Shown piece after piece: positions 55,992 through 64,000 of a DNA stretch of 64,000 nt. The number at the start of each line of letters is the position of its first letter. Position 1 is the stretch's first letter. A program made the translations under genes and the position numbers. The stretch comes from Morella rubra. Lineage: Eukaryota > Streptophyta > Magnoliopsida > Fagales > Myricaceae. Location of the stretch: assembly GCA_003952965.2 (NCBI GenBank), contig CM025853.1, forward strand, positions 26,999,572 to 27,063,571, in the 5' to 3' direction. The notes below the pieces were generated by a model. That model was not told where the DNA came from, ran no database searches, and saw only the letters and a list, made by a program, of their open reading frames with translations.

Positions 55992-56966
55992 CTTGTTAAT
56001 TTGGAACGGAAATAAAGTATTAGAGTTCCATTTTTTGTTGACATTCTAGATCATAAAGTCGGACCCCCTCTCATCTATTCGGAGCTGAAGTTCTCTTTTA
56101 GCTTCACCATAGAGCCAACTTTAGACATAGATCTCGAGCTGGAGAGATGCACCTAAAACAAATTTGAAGTGTTTAGAATACAAAATGGCCTCAACCTTAA
56201 AAGAAAATAAGTGGTTTTAGTTAGTCGCACACCAAATCTCCAGGCTTGAATTTGTAGATGTATTTTAGTTGGCGTAAAAACTTTGTGACGTGTCATAGTT
56301 ATTCCTGAAATTTGTGTTTAATGAAGTCCTGCTCAAGTCCAGCGGTTCAACAAAATTGGTGATTGTCTGGGAATATTTAAGGTTTGATTGAAGTATGCTT
56401 ACAGTTTACTAACGCGAAGTCGGAGTGGTGATGTTTTCTGAAGCACTCGAAGTTTGATTGGCGTTCGCTTACAGTTTTACCAGATTTGATGAAAAACTGT
56501 TGTAACGGTTTTAATAGCTTTGCCCAAGATTCAAGAAGTCTCAAAACTTCGTGAAAACTTCCCTTTGATTCTCGAGAGTATAATAAAACAGCGGGCGGAT
56601 TGGTAACTGATCAAGTGAGAGTATTTCTTTCATGCTCATAAAAAAGACGTAAAAGCACTACGTCCATACTCGAAGAAAAGGAGAAAAGGGAAGAAAAAGA
56701 CGGCCTTAATTACTTTCATATATATAATCAAAAAGCAAAATATCCCAAAACTAGATTTTGTTACACAAAACCAATTTTGCCCCACCTCATTAGTGTCGGC
56801 ATGTGGTTCTACAAGGCTAGTATGGTCATATTGATGAAAAAACCATTGGCCCCGTGGAGACCAAAACCACAGGCAAATTCTATAGCCCCCCTGGATTCCC
56901 AAACTTCAGCTCCTTTCAAGTTCTCAACTTCGAATCCCATGATCCCATCCCTCAGCTTTGTCCCTC

Positions 56967-56973
56967 TATATAA
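56967..56973 (+). promoter_or_regulatory. TATA box, WIP copy 2
   Basis: TATATAA in 'ccctctatataagagacccc', 121 bp before the ATG, aligned with the TATA of copy 1. Confidence 0.7.
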
Positions 56974-57093
56974 GAGACCCCCTGCACTCCATTTGCTGCA
57001 TCGGAACATACCCTTCTTACATCAGTTATACTTGACACGAAGATTGCAATTTCATTTCGTAAATTTGATCAAGAGCAAAGCAAAGAGTAGAAG

Positions 57094-57360
57094 ATGAGTT
57101 CCAAAAGCAGAGCTATAGTGGTGGCCAGTGTTGCAGTTGTGGAGGCCATGAAGGACCAGCTGGGGATCTGCAAGTGGAACTATTTTATTAGATCAGCCCA
57201 GCAGCATGCAAATAACCATTTCAGGTCGTTATCTCAGGCCAAGAACCTTTCCTCTTCAACTTCTGCAATGGTTGCAAGCAAAGTGAGAGAGGAGAAAATG
57301 AAGCGATCAGAGGAGTCTTTGAGGAAAGTCATGTACCTGAGCTGTTGGGGTCCCAATTGA
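57094..57360 (+). CDS. Wound-induced protein, DUF3774 family, 88 residues, copy 2
   Basis: A single exon, ATG 57094 to TGA, the same length as 44417-44683. Differences are few and mostly in the N-terminal third (MSSKSRAIVVASVAVVEAM, CKWNYFIRSAQQ). From HANNHFRS to the stop only one residue differs (KMKR for KMKQ). Such a gradient suggests either constraint on the C-terminal half or partial gene conversion. Family hallmarks KDQLGIC-W-NY, the Ser-rich middle and YLSCWGPN are all present. It has its own TATA box and 5' UTR and appears functional. It has no membrane or secretion signal, so it probably acts inside the cell. Confidence 0.9.
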   Translation: MSSKSRAIVVASVAVVEAMKDQLGICKWNYFIRSAQQHANNHFRSLSQAKNLSSSTSAMVASKVREEKMKRSEESLRKVMYLSCWGPN

Positions 57361-58866
57361 GGCTCTAGTCAGCAAAAGAAGGTGGCCGTACTAGTGTACA
57401 AGTAAGCCAGCGATATCTGGAAGAACTACATTAGTGAAGCAAGACTTTTCTTTTTCAATCTTTTTCTTCCGGCAAAAGAGTATAGACAAAACATTTTCCG
57501 AGACAGGATGGTGGAGCGAAATATAAGGAGCTAATGGGAGAATTGTGGATGAAATATATAGTGATCTGGCGGAACTAAGATTGAAATCTATGGGCGTCGA
57601 ACTTTAAAATGAAGTGAGAAGAAAAAAATTTTCTTTCCTAATGAAAAATGGTCTTAGAGTTTAATGTCTAAATTAAGGACTAACAAGTATTAAAATATTA
57701 ATATTAATTTAATGTAGGTTCTTGTATGACAACATACTATCTTTGGTTTTCCCATATTGGGGGATTAATAGCAACCAATTTTTTCTTCTTTAACTTCTGT
57801 TTTTTCATTCCTTCTTGAGACATTAGATAATTTTTTTTTTACTTGTTTGAGCTTGGCAGCATTGATCAAGAAAAATTACTTTCCCCAATTCCTCAATAAA
57901 AAATATCTTGATAGTTCATGGGAGAATTTCATAAATTAAAACCAATTGAAGAGTGCACTGTCACAATTGTCTAACAAGTTGATCACCAAATCGATTTCCA
58001 AAGATGCACATCAATGATGGAGAAAAAAAAAAAAAAAAAAAAAAAACAAAAGAAAAGAAAAAAAAGAAAAATAAGCAAAAAAAAATCAAGAAAAGAAAAA
58101 AAAAAAAAAAAACTTTACATAAAAACTCGCCCAAAAATCTGTTAAAAAAACCCTAACACTCTAGCTTGAAAACTCTAGTTAGCCTGGGCCCTGATGGGTA
58201 TCGGGCCCAGGACAACTAATGATTAAAAAAAAAAGAATTACATATACAAGTTTCTTTTGGGCGGACGAATGGGTATCGACCTCCCTAGGTCGATACCCTC
58301 TTGTTCCGCCACTGTACTTGATGCAATATATACAATGGTAAATTTTGAAGAGTAAACGGGTGTTGAAGCATGTCCAGCTAAGCCTTTCAGTCCAGTACTA
58401 CACCTCAGCAATATAATTCCAGCATTGCTTAACATCTTAGCAAGAAGAGTCGTAAGAATACTGAGAAAGGATTTTTTATAAAAATAAACTGTGCAAAAGG
58501 ACAGCTGAGTTTCAAAGATACACAAATCCAATGATATTCCAAGATTGGTCACGTCATTTAATGAGCCAAGTTAAAATTGATCCACGTCATTTTGTCTCCT
58601 CACCTCATTAAATAACGTGTCAATCATGAAACGTCAGATTTTATCTTTAAATCATAGTCCGTCCCTTTGCACGGCTTTACACAATTTGTCTTCACACAAA
58701 ATCTGATCTCCAATATATAGTAGCTAGGTTCTAGAATTCGGCTGTTGTAGGAAAAGGATTTTTAATAAACAATACTAAAAAATCTAATGACTAACATCTC
58801 AGACACTAAGAAAATATACTAACAAACTCCTATATGGTAGAAAAGGATTTTTAAGTAGTAAAAAAA
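57361..58866. other. Intergenic with poly-A-rich tract
   Basis: 3' flank of WIP copy 2. There is an A-rich block at 58020-58112 and a palindrome 'gggtatcgacctccctaggtcgataccc' at 58270-58297. The minus-strand frame 58238-58552 was not recognised. Confidence 0.5.
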
Positions 58867-60054
58867 GGGTTAATTACAAAAGCCCCCTCAAACTATACAA
58901 CTTATCTCAAAATCCCTCACAAACTTGAACTCGTATCAACCCGGCTTCTTAAACTTATGTAACTGTGTCATTTTCGTTTTTTATCAAATTTAATATAGCC
59001 GTATGACAGATTCCGTCACATGTGATAAACACGTGAACTCCCTCAGAATTAAAAGACCAAACTGCCCCCAAAAAGGACGGGACCTCTTGCATTTGTTCCT
59101 TAAAACCGTGTTCGTCTATGGGGCTAGGGTCTACAAATCGAAGATATCTGTGTGCATTGAAGAAGCGTCGATCTTGACTGAACCTCGTCTGTGATAGATG
59201 GTGTTGATCTTGATTGAAGCTTCCCCCATTTGAGAGTCCAGCATTGCCGAAAAGATAGCCAGCCGACGAAATTGAAAAGAAGGCAAAGAAAGGAACAAAT
59301 ACCGGAGATTGCGGCAGACATAATCCTCTGCTATGTTTCGCTAATCAAGAACCCTGGTTTTGTACGTCGCCGCAGCCAAAATCTCAAAGTTGATGGCTTC
59401 GGAGTGGTTCTAATCAAGAACCCTGGTTTTTTCGTTTGCTGAAACACTAGGCTGCTGCTGGTTTCCCTAGGAAACGAAGGGAAACTAAAATAATGTTTTT
59501 TGTGAAAAGCGAACGGCATGCATATTGGATTTTTATTCTGAAATTGTTTTGGTTTCCCATTTTGTATATCAATTGCTTTTGGTTGATTAAGTTTTCTATT
59601 TCTTTCTTTTTGTTTTAAATAGGATGTCAAAGTTTTTTTTTATCTTGGTTTCCCATTTTGTATATCAATTGCTTTTGGTTGCATTTTCTTCGATTTAGTT
59701 GTTGTTGATTTTGTATATCAATTGCTTTAAAAAATGATGTCGCACTAAAGGAAGGACGTAAATTATGTTTGGCCAGGAAGAAACAGCGAAGAACACGGAG
59801 AAAGAACCAGGACAAACTCAACACTTCAAGACTAAACGAAGAACACGTGAATCCCTTTTTGGGGGCAGTTTGCTCTTTCAATTCTGAGAGAGCTCATGTG
59901 TGACGGAATACGTCGTACGGCTACGTTAAATTTGAGTAAAAAATGAAAATGACACAGTTACGTAAGTGTAAGGAGCCGGGTTGACATGAGTTCAAGTTTA
60001 TGGGGGATTTTGGGATAAGTGGTATAGTTCGAGGGAGATTTTTGTAATTAACCC
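58867..60054. mobile_element. Non-autonomous long-TIR element (MULE-like)
   Basis: The ends are GGGTTAATTACAAAAGCCC and its near inverse GGGTTAATTACAAAAATCTCCC. Inverted arms of about 200 bp (58867-59080, 59855-60054) are flanked by the 8-bp direct repeat TAAAAAAA. The interior (about 780 bp) holds no transposase. It has the phrase 'aatcaagaaccctggtttt' twice (59341, 59411) and three copies of 'ttttgtatatcaattgcttt' (about 59561, 59658, 59711). The target is A-rich, so the duplication alone is weak evidence; the arms are strong. Confidence 0.78.
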
Positions 60055-60709
60055 TAAAAAAATTACTAAGCAACACTAGGAAAATGGGAAAAAGAAAAAA
60101 CAAATATGTAGAAACAATATTTTGTTTATTTTCCAAAGCGTTTTATGATGCCATATAGAACTTTTTCTACATCAATAAGTTTGCCATAGGTAGGAACTTG
60201 AGCAATGGGTGATAAATGAAAATTTGCCTGCGGGAAATTATTCTTAGTTGATCTGACAAACGATTTTGAACTTTGTCTGCAATTAAATCTTCAATCTTAG
60301 ATAATTTTCAGGTCTTGTTGATCTCACACCTTAAGTCTTTGATTTTACAGCTGAGCAGCTCAAATGTTCTGTCTCCTTCCTTTCCAAAACTCATAACCGT
60401 CACAGGGTTTCTCGAAGTCATAATGGTCAACTGTCTAGAAAAAGCTATCTTATAGTCTTTTTCTGAACCCTAACTGTGATATAGCATAGGATCGTTAGAG
60501 ACCTCAGATCTCGGTCGTAAGATCACATGGAAAAACTCTTTTTCGTTGACTCCCTTATATACTTTTATTCCACATTTTAGGCTTCTACTAATTTTGATCA
60601 TATTTATTAACATATCAAATTTACCCCGAGTATTTGAGATTGATTTATGAAATCCCTTTTGCTAACAATTATTCGTTTATATATCTTTCCACCATACTAT
60701 ATTACAGTG
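60055..60709. other. Intergenic, unassigned frame
   Basis: Possible decayed coding DNA on the minus strand (60120-60430), with frames broken after about 40 codons and no recognised motif. Confidence 0.35.
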
Positions 60710-63700
60710 TGTCATGCCCCGTGACAATACTTACCCCTTAGGCTCACCTATAGTAATGGTATGCACACAAGCGAGGATCACGACACGAATTAATCCCATA
60801 AAGTCATGATAATTGACTTTGAAAAAGCTTAGTGAAAAACGTTTACTTGAAAATTGATTTTGAAATTAGAAATAGGACATTTCAAATCATTCTGGAAGTT
60901 AGAAATTCTATAAATAAATAAATAAATAAAAGATAACAAAATGAGATATTTAAGAATTGACATTAGAAATTTTTGAAAATATAAATAGTTCCACTATGAT
61001 CACGGAGTTTCCCTTTTACAAAAACATCCATCAAGAGGAAAACAAAAGTAAGAGGAAATAAGTACAAAAGTGGAAGCTGCCTAAAGCTTTTTGTACTAAA
61101 GTGTCTGTGAAACAGCTGATTGATCCAAACTAACAAAAGAGTGACAACTACTAAAGTTGACTAATCCTCCGGCTCGGTGTCGGAGGTCAGGTCTATAAAC
61201 ACCGTCTCTCCAGTACCCTCCACCGGCAGGGCCGGTGGAAGAGGGACAATGCGTAGAAGGGCTGGATCCATATCTACCAACCCGAAGTCTTCCACATGGG
61301 GAAGAGGGGACAGGGGTGGACCTTTGAGGTACCACTGGGGCTCATACCCCATGTACACCTCAAATGTATCAGTGACATACGTCCAAATCTTGACGACTAA
61401 TATATGTGTGTCAAAATCCAAAATCTGCTCGCTTATGAATATCTTCATCTATCCAGTCCGATGACCGCCGCAGTATATACAAAATAATAAACAAATACAA
61501 GGGGTGAGTCATACTGACTCAGTAAGAGGGGAATAAGGGGAACGAAACATGTAACGATATAAAACAGAAATAACAGAATTATAGAATAATCAATGATAGA
61601 GCAATCTTCATAATAAACCAATAAATGCATTATGAGCAATGCAATGCAGTAATGAATGCATCTGTTTCCCAGTTATTTCACTTTCTTTTTTTCTCTTTCC
61701 GGTCAGTAGAGGTGTCCTTTCTTCGCTCTGTTTAACCCTCAGAGTCCGGGTTGCGCGTCCCTCCTCTCCTCTGGGACTGTCCCGTGCCCGGCACCAGGAC
61801 CCGATTAGGCATAATTGTTCCATCACCTAGGGATACCAACCATTATCCTTTCATTGGTGGCTTGCACTATCCCACTATGAACGGTACCATCACCCGATCT
61901 CAGGACTACCTCTGGGTGTGGGTTTCATTTCAGTCATTTCAGTCAACAGTATCCCAATACCCATGATATGTTGATGCAGCATGACTTATCATATGCATAT
62001 TCAATGAATAATTCACCAAAGACGATCAATGGAATGCACATAGCAAATTAAAAATGCAGTTGACATATCATAAGCAAAACGGATTCACAATTCATATAAC
62101 TCGATCATAAAATGCACATATGCACTTTCACATTTTAATGCAAAGACATAGCATAAGAATGCATTAATATTGGCTGTCCTTCCTTCGATAAGAATTAACA
62201 ACCATTTTCTTTTAATTTAGCTTAATAATAAATTAATCATAATTTAATTAATCATGCAAATTATGAAGCAATTGCAACTTTTCACTAAAATCCATGAGTG
62301 AGGGCCTCTTGGACCTCATTAGACCCTATTGGGCCTATCCTAAGGTTTTAAGGTTTACTGGGCTTGTTTAATGTTTAGGGTTAATGGGCCTAAAGTCCAT
62401 TTAGGCCGCTAAATGGGCTTTGTGATTTGAGCCCCTAATTCTGAAATGTCGAAATTGCCCTTAGAGACCTCCAGGGGTATTTTTGACCTTTCCCGACCTT
62501 TGATTGAGCTAAAATTTTTACTGGGACCTACTGTGACCATATACTACACATCCACTAATTTTCATGCAAAAAATCCAAGGATTTCATGGGGAAGTTTTGG
62601 ACAGAAAGGGTTTTCACTAAAAGTCCTAATTTGTCCATTTCATGTGATGTTCATGTAATATAATCCTTAGATCTAAAGATTTAAGTCATCATAACTGAAA
62701 CACTATAATCATAACATGCCTTAGATATGAAGATATGAAGATCAGCAAGCCAATGAGATGCAAAGTGATTTAAAACTTTAATAGGCAAGTCCTACAACTT
62801 ATGCACTAAATGATCTAAGGCTTATTTGGCTTCTTTAAGTCCAATAAGGACCACTACTTGGGCCTACAATGCAAGACTAGACTATCTTAGAATAAGGTTC
62901 AAGGATCCTAGGGCCGAATTAGGTCAGTCCAAAAAGCAAAATTCAAAGCCCAATTCGAGTATACCTAAAGTGACCCGTTTTAGAAAACTTTTCAATTTTA
63001 TCCCTACCTTTGAAAGCTCATAACTTCCTAACCGTAACTCCAAGTGAGCTGAAATTTTAACCAGAGATTCCCTGACCTGTTCTGTACTAACCTCCAAATT
63101 TGGGGTCCAGAAGATCCCATTTGATCCATATGAGCATAGCCTAATCATTCTGACCTCGAATTTAACACAAAGGAGCCCAATTTGACCTATTTCATGACTT
63201 CCTCCATTTTCTCATGAAAACCTCTACAATTTCCTTATTCCAGCAACCTAATCTCCCTTCTAACATGATAATGAACATGTTATATGATCAAAATCTTAAC
63301 CCACATGCATGATGACAATTTATTGCTCCTAACATGAAATCATGCCTAATAACCTTCAAGAACCTTCAAGAATCAAACCAACCCCCTTACCTCTCTTCTT
63401 TAGGTGGATATAGATTTCCCAATGAGACAAAGTCCTCTTTTCTTCTCCCCCCCCCCCCCTATTCTTCTTTCTTTCTTCTTCTCTCTCTTCTTCTTCTTCT
63501 GCTGCAAACTTCCCTCAACACTTTCTCTCACTCTCTATGTCGACAATTACACGACATAAAAGGCCACATACACTAATTTGGCCTCTAGCTAATTAATGGC
63601 TAACTTGCCACCTTAGTAACCTAGCCTAGTTCTAGGTAATCATGGCTTAGAGTTTTACTAAGATAAGTAACTATGGTGATTTGCCACATGTCTCTCCTCT

Positions 63701-64000
63701 CTTTTCTAGAGAAGGCTCAACTCTTCTCAAATCTTCCAACAAAACACAAACTCTCACCAAAGTCCTCTTGCTCTTAACGTGAAATGCATGTAAAAAGGGG
63801 ACAAAATAGCTCTTCAACCAAAAAGAATATAAGGGCCGGCTGAACATAGGGGAAAGAGAGAAAAATAAAAAAGTTTTAAGTTAAGACAAGTGAATTACAT
63901 AGGTCTAAGTCACTATTGTAAAAAAAATTACCCTAAGATAGTGAAAAAGAGTTAAAAACTTAAATTAATCAAGACATGTATCAATCTCTTGATGAAGAAG
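60710..64000. repeat. Large LTR-like repeat, runs off the window
   Basis: It begins TGTCATGCCCCGTGACA, the style of plant LTR ends with TGTCACGCCCC. It continues through typical non-coding LTR texture ('gtgagtcatactgactcag', 'ctcagagtccgggttgcgcg'). The second end is outside the window, so LTR status, family and strand are not proven. A fossil LTR of a gypsy-type element is the best guess. Contains (CTT)n at 63430-63500. Confidence 0.4.
61161..61448 (-). CDS. Hypothetical 95-residue protein inside the LTR-like repeat
   Basis: An uninterrupted frame from ATG 61448 to TAG. It is not a family I recognise. The N-terminal half is mixed (FISEQILDFDTHILVVKIW), the middle Pro-rich (PPLSPLPH, VPLPPALPVEG), and the C-terminus hydrophobic then acidic, VFIDLTSDTEPED. 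The ending has the form of a SUMO-interacting motif (V-F-I-D-L-T followed by Asp/Glu). It may be a chance frame in repeat DNA: the opposite strand is also open over the same stretch (61177-61464), which lowers confidence. Confidence 0.3.
   Translation of the reverse strand: MKIFISEQILDFDTHILVVKIWTYVTDTFEVYMGYEPQWYLKGPPLSPLPHVEDFGLVDMDPALLRIVPLPPALPVEGTGETVFIDLTSDTEPED

Larger units (their letters stand above)
56090..57360 (+). repeat. WIP segmental duplication, copy 2
   Basis: Counterpart of 43791-44683, in the same orientation, about 12.5 kb away. Besides the gene it shares ~250 bp of promoter. Confidence 0.75.

Noticed and set aside
58020-58112. Poly-A tract as evidence of a retroposed gene
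   Set aside because: No coding sequence or target duplication next to it; it reads as simple A-rich repeat.
60120-60460. Possible virus-derived fragment on the minus strand
   Set aside because: The amino-acid pattern is suggestive but no diagnostic motif is present and the frame is short.

Overview
This is nuclear DNA from a flowering plant, most likely a eudicot. It is AT-rich, has intron-split genes with plant-type splice sites, and is crowded with plant transposons (MULEs, CACTA elements, Ty1/copia and Ty3/gypsy remnants, small fold-back elements). No bacterial, CRISPR, rRNA or tRNA features were seen. The species cannot be told from the sequence.

Layout. 1 to ~5.85 kb: the 3' part of a decayed Mutator-like (MULE) transposon with transposase remains. 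5.9-20.3 kb: a serine carboxypeptidase-like (SCPL) locus. It has two intact ten-exon genes in direct orientation (7208-11016 and 16329-20202; each 480 residues when the inferred exons are joined, catalytic Ser/Asp/His all present). Between them lies an inverted partial copy (about 11795-13669) and a ~0.6-kb tandem duplication. 20.8-21.6 kb: the end of a deleted CACTA element, running into a 268-base assembly gap.

22.5-35.2 kb: a nested insertion. A small host gene of the DUF3774/wound-induced-protein type (start codon 35166, minus strand) is split in its last codons by a MULE (22553-34908, 9-bp target duplication AACATTCTC, inverted arms of ~470 bp or more). The MULE carries a fragment of a hedgehog-interacting-protein-like (HIPL) gene, so it is a Pack-MULE. 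Its left arm is itself interrupted by a ~9-kb CACTA element (22728-31697, target duplication TTT).

35.8-40.6 kb: a decayed Ty1/copia element with both LTRs, sitting just downstream of a second DUF3774-type gene (40670-40879, minus). 41.2-42.0 kb: a fresh 456-bp tandem duplication. 44.4 and 57.1 kb: two intact 88-residue wound-induced-protein (DUF3774) genes with matching promoters, products of a segmental duplication. Between them lie a truncated Ty3/gypsy remnant (45.4-52.4 kb, minus) and a CACTA remnant (52.6-56.0 kb). The CACTA remnant holds a genomic fragment of a STE20/BLUS1-like kinase and a 231-bp MULE-type MITE. 58.9-60.05 kb: a non-autonomous long-TIR element. 60.7 kb to the end: a long non-coding repeat that looks like a large LTR, with one 95-residue reading frame.

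In host terms the window joins two small gene families, SCPL class II proteases and a four-member DUF3774 cluster. Both grew by local duplication and were then reshaped by transposons: one DUF3774 gene destroyed, one SCPL promoter lengthened, and gene fragments captured twice. The most notable points are the host gene split in frame by a nested MULE/CACTA, the SCPL inverted copy that could form a long hairpin RNA and is a mosaic of its two neighbours, and the two independent gene-fragment captures.
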